A DNA stretch of 64,000 nucleotides from an uncultured Acidimicrobiaceae bacterium (lineage in GTDB: Bacteria > Actinomycetota > Acidimicrobiia > Acidimicrobiales > UBA10347). The stretch's first letter is position 1. Each line of letters starts with the position of its first letter. The stretch is taken from assembly GCA_905182135.1 (NCBI GenBank), contig CAJJAG010000005.1:1-64000 (forward strand). Reading direction: 5' to 3'. Below are positions 25,251-35,202 of this stretch, piece by piece. Under the pieces are notes generated by a model. It searched no databases, was not told where the DNA came from, and saw nothing but the letters and a program-made list of their open reading frames with translations. Position numbers and translations under genes: made by a program.

Positions 25251-26264
25251 CTAACCAATCACAGCCCGCCAGGAAGAAGCATCGTTTAGTTGGCGGAGCT
25301 CCAGGCTCCATGAGAGCACCTCGCCGATGTCGTAGTGGCGTGCAGGTACCCGCAGCAGCCGGTTTCCCCAAGAGGTTGGTGGAAGCAGAGGCGAGGTGTT
25401 CAGCTGAACCTCATCATCGAAAATCGCCTCGAACCAAACGCAGAAGCCGTCCACGAGGCCTGCCTGGGTTACGACCCGTTCACAGGTATGACTTCGTTCG
25501 AGATCGGCGCCAGATTTCAACGTCATCAGATCAAATTCGAGCACTGGGACCGGCTCGCTAAGCAAGCATTCGACAGCGCCGCGACGCAAGAGAACATGGT
25601 CGCTTCCCTGCTCAAGGGCGTGTAAAGGATCTGCGGTAAACGGTGAACTCGCAAGGCTGGTGAAGTCCAAACCCTGACCCAAGTTCATATCCCAAATGTG
25701 CGGAACGCGGTGCTGCTCGTGGAGACGAACTGGTTCTACGAACAACCGGAATCGGCCCGGGACAATACGCCCGCCACCACGCAGAACACGGTCCCGAAGA
25801 TCCAACAAGTTGGCGATCATGTTCTCGCCGAACAACTCATCGTTGAGTTGTTCATGCACAACAACATCTATCGGTTCACCGGTGGTCCATTCCCGACTAT
25901 TCGTTTGCACATAATCGATATTGCTGAAACCGTTTTCAGCGCCAACGTCCTTGGCAAGACGGATGACATCGGCATGGTCTAGTGCGTACACCTTCGCCGC
26001 TCCAGCGCTGCTGGCCATGAACGCAAGCAGACCAGTCCCCGTGCCCAGGTCGACAACAACGTCGCCCTTATTCACCGCGTTCGCGATGCCCTGCCGATAC
26101 GCATCGACCCGAACAGAATCAGCCAGCATTTCCTCGTGATGGCCAAGGGTGGAGAACTGCTCACCGTTGATCAGGTCATACACAATGCCCATCAACCATT
26201 CATTTCTGGCCAAGCGCCCCGCGCAGAAACCAAGAGCGGCACGTACAGCGCGAGTCAGGATCAC
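25251..26264 (-). CDS. PRMT-like SAM-dependent methyltransferase
   Basis: The 337-residue class I methyltransferase has motif I VDLGTGTGLLAF (residues 71-82), an acidic strand end in VYALDHADVI, and a VVHEQLNDELFGENM segment in the place of the double-Glu loop of protein arginine methyltransferases. The upstream GHHEEMLADSVRVDAYRQ also matches PRMT N-terminal helices. Bacterial relatives of this type may modify arginine residues, but the target is unknown, and only some of the PRMT catalytic residues can be seen. The start is a GTG; an ATG at 26192 would remove a short basic leader but keep the whole domain. Confidence 0.75.
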   Translation of the reverse strand: MILTRAVRAALGFCAGRLARNEWLMGIVYDLINGEQFSTLGHHEEMLADSVRVDAYRQGIANAVNKGDVVVDLGTGTGLLAFMASSAGAAKVYALDHADVIRLAKDVGAENGFSNIDYVQTNSREWTTGEPIDVVVHEQLNDELFGENMIANLLDLRDRVLRGGGRIVPGRFRLFVEPVRLHEQHRVPHIWDMNLGQGLDFTSLASSPFTADPLHALEQGSDHVLLRRGAVECLLSEPVPVLEFDLMTLKSGADLERSHTCERVVTQAGLVDGFCVWFEAIFDDEVQLNTSPLLPPTSWGNRLLRVPARHYDIGEVLSWSLELRQLNDASSWRAVIG

Positions 26265-26356
26265 ACAGTGAGGTTAGGTGCCGCTGTTCATGTCGCGACG
26301 AGGGCCGACCTGCAGGTGCCACAGCAAACCGGTGCCAAGCACCGGTTCGCCATTGA

Positions 26357-27271
26357 TCAGACCAGTTGGCTAAGGCAGGCGCGTGTCCGCTCATAGTCAT
26401 CTTTGGTGGGCCCGAACTCGACAGCCATGATGGTGTCGACGCCGTGATCCGCGAACTCTTGCAGACGCGTAGCCACCTCGTCTTCTGACCCAATGACCGC
26501 GAAATCTTCGGGTCCGGCAAGACCCTCGCGGTCAAGCATGGCCCGGTAACTGGGCAACTGACCGTAGACCTTGAATTGCTTGGCAGCGAAGGCCCGACCA
26601 GCCGCCACATCGTCGGTGCACAGAACCGGCACGCCAGCAAGGATCCGCGGCTTCGGGCGACCAGCTTGCTCGGCCGCCTGACCAATCACAGGGACAGTAT
26701 GGGTCCGCAAGGTTTCCAGGCCTGTCATCCACAAGACAGTCCCGTCTGCCATACGCCCGGCGAGCTTCAGCATCTGCGGGCCCAGGGCAGCCACGTAAAG
26801 CCGAGGAGCCTCGACCCCCTTCATCAGCGCCGAGCCACGCCCAGTCAACGTCTCGCCTTCAAACGAAACCTTTTCGTTGCGCAGCGCCGGCGCCAGAATC
26901 GAAAGGTATTCCCGGGCATGACGGATCGGCTTATCGAAGGGGATTCCCCATTGGCCTTCAACTACTGGTTTGTGAGCGAGCCCGATTCCCAGAGACAGCC
27001 GCCCATCGCCGATAAGCGATGCAGTGGTGAGCGCCTGTTGCGCCATTGCCAACGGGTGACGAGGCCAGGTAGGCACGACCCCGGTACCGAGCTCGATATC
27101 AGGAACTTCGCGCCCCGCAATAGCCAAAGAAGTCAGCGCATCAGGCCCCCACGGCATATGGGGTATCCAATACGAGCTGAACCCGGCCACCTGCGCTTGC
27201 GTCACGTCGGCGACGAGGTCATCGCCACTGAGCAGAGTTCCGGCAGCGCCGTAGAAGATTCCTATGTCCAT
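26357..27271 (-). CDS. F420-dependent LLM class oxidoreductase (TIGR03564-like)
   Basis: The 304-residue protein has the F420 LLM layout: MDIGIFYGAAGTL, IELGTGVVPTWPRHPLAMAQ, RLSLGIGLAHKPV, and a late APRLYVAALGPQMLKLAGRM with the nucleotide-ring loop. It is close to the TIGR03564 subgroup of F420-linked proteins. The start is the ATG with gggagg about ten bases upstream; the long upstream frame is leader. It diverges from the esterase gene, and the 117-base spacer between them must hold both promoters. Confidence 0.87.
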   Translation of the reverse strand: MDIGIFYGAAGTLLSGDDLVADVTQAQVAGFSSYWIPHMPWGPDALTSLAIAGREVPDIELGTGVVPTWPRHPLAMAQQALTTASLIGDGRLSLGIGLAHKPVVEGQWGIPFDKPIRHAREYLSILAPALRNEKVSFEGETLTGRGSALMKGVEAPRLYVAALGPQMLKLAGRMADGTVLWMTGLETLRTHTVPVIGQAAEQAGRPKPRILAGVPVLCTDDVAAGRAFAAKQFKVYGQLPSYRAMLDREGLAGPEDFAVIGSEDEVATRLQEFADHGVDTIMAVEFGPTKDDYERTRACLSQLV

Positions 27272-27388
27272 GACACATTGTCCTCCCAGCTCTGCACACA
27301 GCCAAATTTGCCAGCGACAACAACAACGCACACGAGCCAACGAGACACGCGTTTCGGCGCAGCCAGCGTTGGTAGGCCACACTTGGTC

Positions 27389-28303
27389 ATGCCCGTTGAT
27401 GCCGATATTGCCGAGATGCTCGCAGCCGCACAGGCCGCCGGGATTCCACCACTGAGCTCAGGGACACCTGACCAAGCCCGTACCAACTATTTACGGGCGC
27501 CGAAACCAGCCGGCGATGAACTCGTTCGAGTCGAGAATCGAGCGATCCCTGGACCAGCCGGCGATATAGCGGTGCGCCTCTATGCGGATTCGGACGCCTC
27601 GGGCCTGCCCATGATCGCATTCTTCCACGGTGGGGGATGGGTGCTATCGAGCATCGAGGGGCACGACTCGCTCGCCCGCCGCCTGGCCGCCCGCACCGGG
27701 GCTCTGGTCGTGTCCGTCGAGTATCGCCTGGCCCCAGAGCATCCGTTCCCCGCGCCCCACGACGACTGCTGGGCAGTCACCGCCTGGCTCGCCGAACATG
27801 GCGCATCACTGGGTGGAGACCCTGACCGTGTGTCGGTTGCTGGCGACAGTGCCGGAGCGAACCTGGCGGCGGGAGTCGCCCTGCGAGCCCGTGACGAAGG
27901 CCTGCTGTTGACCTACCAGCTACTCATCTACCCATGCGTCGACGACCGGCAAACGCGGCCATCAATGGTTGACAACGCCAGCGGCTACTTCCTGTCGGCC
28001 GCCGACATGGCCTGGTTCTGGGACCATTTCGTGCCCGCTGAACACCGCGACAACCCCTATGCCATACCCGCGAGAGCAACCGATCTGAGCGGGCTGGCCC
28101 CCGCCCACATCCAGACCGCCGAATATGACCCATTACGCGACGAAGGCGAAGAGTGGGCGGCGCGATTGAATGCAGCCGGCACCCCCGCGACCGTCACCCG
28201 TTTCGACGGCACAGTTCACGGATTTGTCGCCCGTTGGGAACAGATGTCAGGCGCACTCGCTGCTCACGACGAGTTCGCCGAGGTCGTGAAACCGAACATC
28301 TGA
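27389..28303 (+). CDS. HSL-family alpha/beta hydrolase (esterase)
   Basis: The 304-residue esterase of the hormone-sensitive-lipase family has the oxyanion HGGGW motif in AFFHGGGWVL, the nucleophile Ser in GDSAGANLA, the acid Asp in EYDPLRDEG and the base His in GTVHGF. These proteins hydrolyse short-chain esters in the cytoplasm. A similar HSL esterase is encoded at 53201, but the two are clearly diverged. The ATG encoding MPVDADIAEML was chosen as the first in the domain; the 271 codons of open frame upstream are antisense to the LLM gene and are not real. Confidence 0.9.
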   Translation: MPVDADIAEMLAAAQAAGIPPLSSGTPDQARTNYLRAPKPAGDELVRVENRAIPGPAGDIAVRLYADSDASGLPMIAFFHGGGWVLSSIEGHDSLARRLAARTGALVVSVEYRLAPEHPFPAPHDDCWAVTAWLAEHGASLGGDPDRVSVAGDSAGANLAAGVALRARDEGLLLTYQLLIYPCVDDRQTRPSMVDNASGYFLSAADMAWFWDHFVPAEHRDNPYAIPARATDLSGLAPAHIQTAEYDPLRDEGEEWAARLNAAGTPATVTRFDGTVHGFVARWEQMSGALAAHDEFAEVVKPNI

Positions 28304-28373
28304 TCAAGATCCGCAGCGCCTGGAAACGCCTATCGGCAAAGCGACGGTGCTGGCCAGGCACAATGGTCACCGC

Positions 28374-30104
28374 ATGACCGATCCCATAGCCACACTCACG
28401 AAACTTCTCGAACCCATCTTCTCTGAAATGAATGGTGGCGATCCGGCTGACCCGGTCGTCCGTCCTTCTGACCGCGCCGATGCGCAGATCAACGGTGCTC
28501 TTGCGCTCGCCAAAAAAGTTGGCGCAAATCCGCGTGATCTCGCTGAGAGCGTCACCGAGTCAGCAGCGTTGACCGACGTGGCCAGTTCACTTGAGGTCGC
28601 AGGTCCTGGCTTCATCAACGTCGAGTTCTCTCAGCCCTTCCTCGAGTCGCTGCTGGCCGAGGTCGCAAACGACGATCGTCTCGGCGTGGCTGCCGCCACC
28701 GACCTGAAGACCGTGGTAATTGACTACTCGGCGCCAAACGTGGCCAAGGAAATGCACGTCGGCCATCTCCGCTCGACGGTTATTGGCGACTCGCTGGTGC
28801 GGATGATGGAGTGCCTGGGTCATCAGGTCATCCGAGAGAACCACATCGGCGACTGGGGACGCCCGTTCGGCATGCTCATCGAGCACCTGCTCGACCTTGG
28901 CGAAGACGTTGCGTCTAGCGGACTGTCCCAGGGCGACCTTGACAGCTTCTACAAGGAAGCAAACGCCAAGTTCGCCGAATCCGAGACGTTCCAGGAACGC
29001 GCTCGACAACGTGTTGTGTTGCTGCAAGGTGGCGACGAAGAGACCCTCGTCCTGTGGCGTCGACTGGTCGATATGTCGAACGCGTACTTCAACAGCGTCT
29101 ATTCGACGCTTGGCGTGCTGCTGACCGATGACGACCTAGCCGGCGAGAGTCGTTACCAGCCGCTTATGGAAGGCGTGTACCAGCGTCTTGACGACGCCGG
29201 GCTGCTCTCGGAAGACGACGGGGCAATGGTGGTTTACCCCGATGGGTTCAAGAACCGCGACGGAGACCCGCTGCCCATGATCGCCAAGTCACGGACGGGC
29301 GCATTCATGTACGCCACCAGTGACCTGGCGTGCGTCGTGGACCGGGTCGAACGATTGGGGGCGGACCTGATGCTTTACGTGGTCGGAAGCCCGCAGGCCA
29401 ATCACCTCGAAATGGTCTTCTCTGTTTGTGCGAAGGCCGGCTGGCTCGTCGAGCCGACCGAGGCAGTGCACGTTGGCTTCGGCAACGTGCTCGGTGCCGA
29501 TGGCAAAATGATGCGCAGCCGGGCCGGCGATTCGGTGAAACTTGCTGACCTTCTCGACGAAGCAATCGAACGAGCCGAGGCGGCCATTGCCGAGAAGAAC
29601 CCAGAACTGGCGGCCGACCAGCGTGCCAAGGTTGCCGAGATGGTCGGCATTGGGGCTCTCAAGTACTTCGACCTCTCCACCGACCGGATCAAGGACTACC
29701 AGTTCGATTGGGACCGGATGCTGGCATTCGAAGGCAGTACGGGGCCCTACCTGCAGTACGCACACGCACGGATCTGCTCGGTGTTTCGCCGTGCCGACAT
29801 CGAGCGGGCGTCGGTCCGCCAGGTTCCGATCGCTCTCATCGAACCACAAGAACGCGCCCTGGCCTTGCGGCTGCTTGCCTATCCGACGGCCATCACGGCG
29901 AGCCTTGGCACCTATGCACCCCACAAGCTCTGCACCTATGTGTACGAGCTGGCGTCGGACTTTTCGTCGTTCTACCAAGAGTGCCCAATCCTGAAGTCCA
30001 AAGAACCAGTCCGCTCAAGCCGCCTCGCACTCGCCGATCTGACCGCACGCGTCCTCGCCCACTCGCTTGGGCTGCTCGGCATTGCTGCGCCGGAAGAAAT
30101 GTGA
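28374..30104 (+). CDS. argS: Arginyl-tRNA synthetase
   Basis: The 576-residue class I aminoacyl-tRNA synthetase charges tRNA-Arg. It has the N-terminal additional domain (ADAQINGALALAKKVG), the HIGH-type motif HVGH at residues 128-131 in PNVAKEMHVGHLRSTVIGD, and a KMSKS-equivalent GKMMRSR at about 377-383. The C-terminal helical anticodon domain ends FSSFYQECPILKS, as expected for ArgS. Its length is normal. It is the one clear housekeeping translation gene in the window, and it stands apart from its metabolic neighbours. Confidence 0.95.
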   Translation: MTDPIATLTKLLEPIFSEMNGGDPADPVVRPSDRADAQINGALALAKKVGANPRDLAESVTESAALTDVASSLEVAGPGFINVEFSQPFLESLLAEVANDDRLGVAAATDLKTVVIDYSAPNVAKEMHVGHLRSTVIGDSLVRMMECLGHQVIRENHIGDWGRPFGMLIEHLLDLGEDVASSGLSQGDLDSFYKEANAKFAESETFQERARQRVVLLQGGDEETLVLWRRLVDMSNAYFNSVYSTLGVLLTDDDLAGESRYQPLMEGVYQRLDDAGLLSEDDGAMVVYPDGFKNRDGDPLPMIAKSRTGAFMYATSDLACVVDRVERLGADLMLYVVGSPQANHLEMVFSVCAKAGWLVEPTEAVHVGFGNVLGADGKMMRSRAGDSVKLADLLDEAIERAEAAIAEKNPELAADQRAKVAEMVGIGALKYFDLSTDRIKDYQFDWDRMLAFEGSTGPYLQYAHARICSVFRRADIERASVRQVPIALIEPQERALALRLLAYPTAITASLGTYAPHKLCTYVYELASDFSSFYQECPILKSKEPVRSSRLALADLTARVLAHSLGLLGIAAPEEM

Positions 30105-30408
30105 CTCGATAATAAGAGCGAAAGCCCTTAAGGTCGGTCGAGCAACAAGAATTTCAGAGTCACTGGCGTCGTGCACAGCAGGATTGGTGATCTGCTTGCC
30201 TAAACGAAAGGACCCGAGGGAAGCACCGTGCTCGTATTCCATCCACCAGTTCAGCCGGGTCCAACGGCAAAAAGTTGCGTCGAAAATGCAGCCGACCAAG
30301 CACAAAAGAAGCACGCCTTCAAACGGGTACCGGTGACACCGCAGCGAGCTGGCGCAGCCCCGCCGTTTGCATGACGAGTGCGCCGGCCGCGACGCTGGGG
30401 GAGTGACT
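30105..30408. other. Gene-free spacer between argS and the acyl-CoA synthetase gene
   Basis: Open frames on both strands here are short or overlap argS, and none matches a family I know. Codon use is irregular. Nothing clear is visible except the ribosome site gggggag ahead of the next gene. Confidence 0.5.
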
Positions 30409-32025
30409 ATGTCTTCTCATCTGCAGGACCTACGGCTTGGCGATCTCCCCGCACGAGCCGCTCGGCAGTGGGGTAGCGATCCTGCTGTCCATTTCGTCGA
30501 GCCCAACGGCACCGTCCAGTCCGAGACATACACCGAATTTTCCGACAACGTCGACCGGGTCGCCAAGGGACTCCTGGCCATTGGCGTCGAGTGTGGCGAC
30601 CATGTTGGAATCTGGATGACCAACCGCCCCGAATGGCTTCACGTGATGTACGCCGTGGGCAAGGTCGGCGGCTGCCTGGTGCCATTAAACACGCGTTATC
30701 GATCTGACGATATGGCGTTCACCGTCGTCAACGCCGAGTGCGCTCATCTGATCACGATCGATCAGTCAGGGCCGATCGACTATCGGTCGCTGCTCGCCGA
30801 GGCCCGTTCCGAAATCGAAGCGGCAGGTCATCTTCGCAGCATCGTGATGTTGGGCGAGCAGCTCGATGGCAGCACCTCGTGGGAACAGATGCTGGACGCA
30901 GGTCAGACGATCACCGACCAAGCCCTTGCCGATCGGGCCACCTCGGTGGATCCGGACCAGCTCATGATCCTGGCGTACACGTCGGGCACCACCGGCTTGC
31001 CCAAAGGCGTGATGCACTCGCACCGGCCCATCCTGAACATTCGAGAACGAGCACAGATACTTGGCCACACCAAGAACGACGTGCATCTGAACTACCTGCC
31101 GCTGTTTCACATCTATTCGCTGTCCGAGGTAGCGGTGACGGCAGCGCTCACCGGCGGAAGTCAGGTTCTCTTCGAGAACTTCGATGCCGACGCCACCCTT
31201 GATGCTGTCCAGGCTTTCCGCGGGACGGTGTTACACGGCTTCGACAGCCATTGGGGCGAACAGTTGGCGGCCCAAGCACGCAAGCCGCGTGACCTTGGGT
31301 CACTACGGATCGGCAGCCTGCCTGCTGGCATGGGATCGACTGTGCCGATCGCTCGTCGCAGCCAGGACATCTGTCGAACCATCAGCGGTTTCGGCATGAG
31401 TGAGTGCTGGTCCTTCATCTGCGTATCGCACCCCAGCCACACCTTGGAACAACGCACCGAAGCCTCTGGCTATCCCATGGACGGCGTCGAGGTTGAGATC
31501 CGTGACCCTGACACCGGTGCGGTCATTCACGACGGCACACCTGGACAGTTCTTCATCCGTAATTTCACCGTGACCGCTGGCTACTGGGCGAACCCCGAGG
31601 CCTCGGCCGAAGCGATCGTTGATGGCTGGCTAGACACTGGCGACATGGCATCTCTGCGACCCGACGGCCATGTGGTCTTGGTGGGCCGTTACAAGGACAT
31701 GCTCAAGGTCGGCGGAGAGAATATGTCGCCAGCCGAAGTAGAGGGCTACCTGCTCGACGTCGACGGCGTAGCCGAAGTAGCGGTCGTGGCCTACCCCGAT
31801 GAACGGCTCGGCGAAGTCCCTGTCGCCTACGTCGTGAGAAGCAAAGGCACGACCGACGAGTTGGTCAACGAAGACAGCTTGATCGAACCATTACGCGGAC
31901 GCATCGCCAGTTACAAAATTCCGCGAGCCGTCCTGTTCGTCGACGAGCTTCCTATGACGCCCTCAGGCAAGATCCGCAAGGTCGAACTACGAGCCAACGC
32001 CCTCCAGGACCTGGCCAACCGTTAA
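30409..32025 (+). CDS. Fatty-acyl/aryl-CoA synthetase (AMP-forming)
   Basis: The 538-residue ANL-superfamily ligase activates a carboxylic acid to its CoA thioester via an acyl-AMP. It has the P-loop YTSGTTGLPKGVMHSH, a FGMSEC motif contacting the substrate, GWLDTGDMASLRPDGHVVL with the hinge Asp, RYKDMLKVGGENMSPAEVE (A8 region) and the catalytic Lys in TPSGKIRKVE. The chain length of the substrate cannot be read. The ATG at 30409 has gggggag upstream. It converges on the amidohydrolase gene. Confidence 0.92.
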   Translation: MSSHLQDLRLGDLPARAARQWGSDPAVHFVEPNGTVQSETYTEFSDNVDRVAKGLLAIGVECGDHVGIWMTNRPEWLHVMYAVGKVGGCLVPLNTRYRSDDMAFTVVNAECAHLITIDQSGPIDYRSLLAEARSEIEAAGHLRSIVMLGEQLDGSTSWEQMLDAGQTITDQALADRATSVDPDQLMILAYTSGTTGLPKGVMHSHRPILNIRERAQILGHTKNDVHLNYLPLFHIYSLSEVAVTAALTGGSQVLFENFDADATLDAVQAFRGTVLHGFDSHWGEQLAAQARKPRDLGSLRIGSLPAGMGSTVPIARRSQDICRTISGFGMSECWSFICVSHPSHTLEQRTEASGYPMDGVEVEIRDPDTGAVIHDGTPGQFFIRNFTVTAGYWANPEASAEAIVDGWLDTGDMASLRPDGHVVLVGRYKDMLKVGGENMSPAEVEGYLLDVDGVAEVAVVAYPDERLGEVPVAYVVRSKGTTDELVNEDSLIEPLRGRIASYKIPRAVLFVDELPMTPSGKIRKVELRANALQDLANR

Positions 32026-32033
32026 CGATTCAC

Positions 32034-32062
32034 GAGGGACATGTACGACGTAGCCGTCCCTA
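32034..32062. terminator. Weak hairpin between convergent genes
   Basis: The arms agggac (32035-32040) and gtccct (32056-32061) can pair with a 15-base loop. They sit in the 47-base gap where the CoA synthetase and amidohydrolase genes converge. There is no T-run, so this is only a candidate terminator. Confidence 0.25.
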
Positions 32063-32072
32063 GGTAGGACCG

Positions 32073-33281
32073 CTAGGCGGCGGCAAGATCTGCAGGAAGA
32101 GCAGCGCCCATCATGTCTTCGAAGTTGGCTGCATAGAAGCGATGGCGAACGTCTTCGGACGCGTCGCCCAAACTGCGTTCGAAACGCTCGACAGGGCGTC
32201 GTCCACCCTCCACGTGCGGGTAGTCGGTCGAGAACATGCAGATGTCGGATCCGATGTTGTCGATGATCCATCCGACGTCCTCGGTCGGGTAAGGCGTCGC
32301 ACGGACCTGGCGTTGCACATAATCGCTGGGGCGCATCGACAGATTCTGTAACCGTTCTTCGTGACGGCTGAACGCATCGAACGCCGACTCCATCTGCTTC
32401 ATCCAGCTCGGCAACCAGATGGCGCCCAGCTCGACGACGCCGATCTTCAAATCGCTGAACCGTTCGAGCACCCCATCGAAAATCATGGTGGCGAGCGTCT
32501 GCTGCGGAGCCCGCGGGATTCCCATGTAGTCGACCGACCGGAAGTTCTCGTCACCGCCGTGGAAATCAGGGGGAATGGGCAAGCCGTTGTTGAAATAGGC
32601 AGGGTCAATTATTTGGCCAGTCCCGCCGACATGGAACGTAACCGGCACGCCGGCCTCTTGCGCCAATGCCCACACCGGGTCCAAACCGTGGTGACTAGGC
32701 GAGTGGCCGGCCGGACAACCGGATGCAACGAGCAATGCAGCTGCACCCTGGTCCAAACATTCCTGAGCCATATCTTTTGCCCGATCAAAATCGGCGAGGG
32801 GCACATAACACGTGGGCAACATGCGCTCGTCGACACTGCAAAAATCGATCATGCCCCGGTTGTGGGCACGAGCCGCTCCATACGCAAGATCAAGATTTCC
32901 GCTGTGCTCCCACCGGTGTAACCGGCCATTCTGGAAGGTGTTGAACACCAATTGGCTCGCAACGCCGATCATGTCAATTGCGCGTGGGCGATCTTCCTTG
33001 ATGAAAGATCCGGTGGCATCGAAGTTCTTGCGCATCATGATCTCGGCAGCTTCAGCGGCTTGGTACGCATGAGAGCCATGCTGCTCGGTTGCCTGGTTGA
33101 GAGCGTCGTCGACGCTGGCATCGTCGTTGCTGGCTGTGCCGAGCAGGTGTAACTCGTTCGCGTCGTCGGCAGGTTCGATCAATTCACGAATAGCGGGGTC
33201 GGCGTAGTCAAACAGCCACCGAGCGGTCTCCATGATGTGGGAGTCTGCGTCGTGAACCAGTCGTCCTTCGATGTAAGCCAT
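32073..33281 (-). CDS. Amidohydrolase family protein (PF04909-like)
   Basis: The 402-residue metal-dependent hydrolase has the first metal-site pattern HDADSHIME near the N-terminus, VTFHVGG in the middle and FSTDYPHVEGG near the C-terminus, as in amidohydrolase-2 proteins. These include decarboxylases of aromatic acids and lactonases, often in aromatic catabolism. The D-x-H instead of H-x-H at the first site is common in this group. The start is the ATG at 33281; its promoter region is shared with the divergent SDR gene. Confidence 0.88.
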   Translation of the reverse strand: MAYIEGRLVHDADSHIMETARWLFDYADPAIRELIEPADDANELHLLGTASNDDASVDDALNQATEQHGSHAYQAAEAAEIMMRKNFDATGSFIKEDRPRAIDMIGVASQLVFNTFQNGRLHRWEHSGNLDLAYGAARAHNRGMIDFCSVDERMLPTCYVPLADFDRAKDMAQECLDQGAAALLVASGCPAGHSPSHHGLDPVWALAQEAGVPVTFHVGGTGQIIDPAYFNNGLPIPPDFHGGDENFRSVDYMGIPRAPQQTLATMIFDGVLERFSDLKIGVVELGAIWLPSWMKQMESAFDAFSRHEERLQNLSMRPSDYVQRQVRATPYPTEDVGWIIDNIGSDICMFSTDYPHVEGGRRPVERFERSLGDASEDVRHRFYAANFEDMMGAALPADLAAA

Positions 33282-33443
33282 AACTTGACGATACTCACCG
33301 CGCCGGCGGCCGGGGAAACGAGACGCATAGCCGGAGTCCAGTGAGCCCCGATCTCACAGCGTGGCCTCGCAGCCGATCCCTATCGAGCCGACAGCTGACC
33401 AGCCACTTTCCTCTGAGAACCGCGCCCGAACTACGTTCGAAGC

Positions 33444-34232
33444 ATGAGTGAACGGTTTGTAGACAAGGTCGCAGTCATTACTGGCGGAGCATCAGGCATT
33501 GGCGCGGCGACGGCTCGCCGGTTGGTCAGCGAAGGGGCCTCGGTCGTGCTTGGTGACCTTCAAGAAGAGGCAACCGTCGCGCTTGCCCAAGAACTGGGCG
33601 ATTCGGTCATCGCTCATGTCATCGACGTAACCAACCTGGAAGCGGTCGAGGCAATGATGGCTGAAGCAGTGAACGAGTTCGGACACCTCGACATTGTGTT
33701 CAACAATGCCGGTATCAGTTCTTTTGGCCGAGTCGACGAACTGGACATTGACGAATGGCATCGCGTCATTGACGTCGACCTGAACGCAGTGTTCTACGGC
33801 TGTCGGGCTGCCTTGCCACATCTACGAGCGAACGGCGGCGGCGCCATCGTGAACACCGCATCGATCTCGGGGCTGTTTGGAGACTGGGGACTTCCGGCCT
33901 ACAACGCGGCCAAGGGTGCGGTTATGAACCTAACCCGGGCGCTCGCGGCCGACCACGCCCGTGATGGGATCCGCGTCAATGCAGTCTGTCCAGGAGGCGT
34001 GGTTACTGCCATGACTGACTCACTGGCCAATAGCCACCGGGCCCAAGAGCACTACGAGCGCCTGGTACCCATGGCCCGCATGGGTCAGGCAGACGAGATC
34101 GCTAGTGCGGTCGCGTTCCTGGCCAGTGACGACGCGTCGTATGTCACCGGCCATGGCCTAGTGGTCGACGGTGGCGTCACCGCAACCACAGGCCAACCGA
34201 ACTTCTCCGCGTTGGCCGAGCGCTGGTGGTAA
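33444..34232 (+). CDS. SDR family oxidoreductase (FabG/dehydrogenase-like)
   Basis: The 262-residue classical SDR has the TGGASGIG cofactor motif, NNAG in VFNNAGISSFG, and the catalytic Tyr153-x3-Lys157 in PAYNAAKGAVMN. The C-terminal SYVTGHGLVVDGGVT is typical. The Asp after strand two (VVLGDLQEE) suggests NAD rather than NADP. The function could be a 3-hydroxyacyl or alcohol dehydrogenase. It is divergent from the amidohydrolase and probably uses the shared spacer promoters. Confidence 0.88.
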   Translation: MSERFVDKVAVITGGASGIGAATARRLVSEGASVVLGDLQEEATVALAQELGDSVIAHVIDVTNLEAVEAMMAEAVNEFGHLDIVFNNAGISSFGRVDELDIDEWHRVIDVDLNAVFYGCRAALPHLRANGGGAIVNTASISGLFGDWGLPAYNAAKGAVMNLTRALAADHARDGIRVNAVCPGGVVTAMTDSLANSHRAQEHYERLVPMARMGQADEIASAVAFLASDDASYVTGHGLVVDGGVTATTGQPNFSALAERWW

Positions 34233-34349
34233 CGAGTTAAGCGCCGGAGCTATGCCTGCAGCGGCACGCGGGCCAGGTGCCGATGTCAGATGCGAGACTG
34301 TGTATTGATTGATGTCCCCAGGACGCTAGTCAGCGACCACGGACTAGGG

Positions 34350-35156
34350 CTAGAGGTCAGCTGCTTCGGCGGCGGTCAACGAGGCGAACTTTGGTGCGCG
34401 CTTTTCGACAAAGCTGGCCACGCCTTCTTTGAAATCAGCACGGCGTAGCGATCGAGCCATCAAAGCGTTTGTCTCGTCGAGTGAGTCAGCCAGAGTCTGT
34501 TCGTAGTGCGCCCATACCTGATGCTTGATTACCGCCATCGAGGTCGAAGCCACATTGTCGGCCATGTCGCGTGCGTACGCCATGACGGTGTCCATTAGTT
34601 CGTCGGCTGGCACCGCATGATTTACAACGCCGAGTTTGGCAGCCTCATCGGCTAAAAAGACACGCCCAGACATAAGAAGATCCATCGATACCGCCGGCCC
34701 AACAAGTCGAGGCAATACCCAAGAAACGCCATGCTCTGCGACGAGCCCACGCCGCGAGAACGCGGTGGTGAACTTGGCACCTTCGGCGGCAAAGCGGATG
34801 TCGGCCATCATGGCGTGCACAAACCCGAGACCCGCACATGCCCCATTGATGGCGGCGATCACGGGCTTGGGAATCGAGGTTGCGTGAGTATGGGTACGAG
34901 TCTCTGGATCACTGCGGGTTCCTCCGGCAGCGCCGATGCCTTGCAGCATGTCCATATCGGCGCCAGCACAAAAGCCGCGACCGGCACCGGTGATAACAAT
35001 CACGCGGACATCGCGATCGTCAGCAGCGCGGTCTAACGCGTCGAAGTACGCACGGCCCATTGGCCCAGTCCACGCATTCAACCGGTCAGGCCGGTTGAGC
35101 GTGATCGTGGCCACACCATCGGCGGCTTCGTAGAGAACTACATCATCGACAGTCAT
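34350..35156 (-). CDS. Enoyl-CoA hydratase/isomerase family protein
   Basis: The 268-residue crotonase-fold protein has oxyanion segment GRGFCAGADM and the RRGLVAEHGVSWVLPRLVG segment around the active site. The usual first catalytic Glu (in the GGGCELA position) is not there (ACAGLGFVHAMM), but a Glu is present in the second segment, so activity may differ from simple hydration. It lies 46 bases downstream of the acyl-CoA carboxylase gene and is probably in the same operon. Confidence 0.87.
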   Translation of the reverse strand: MTVDDVVLYEAADGVATITLNRPDRLNAWTGPMGRAYFDALDRAADDRDVRVIVITGAGRGFCAGADMDMLQGIGAAGGTRSDPETRTHTHATSIPKPVIAAINGACAGLGFVHAMMADIRFAAEGAKFTTAFSRRGLVAEHGVSWVLPRLVGPAVSMDLLMSGRVFLADEAAKLGVVNHAVPADELMDTVMAYARDMADNVASTSMAVIKHQVWAHYEQTLADSLDETNALMARSLRRADFKEGVASFVEKRAPKFASLTAAEAADL

Positions 35157-35202
35157 GGTTTCTCCCAGGTCAAGCGGTCGTTACCGCGACCCTAGCTTGT
35201 CG

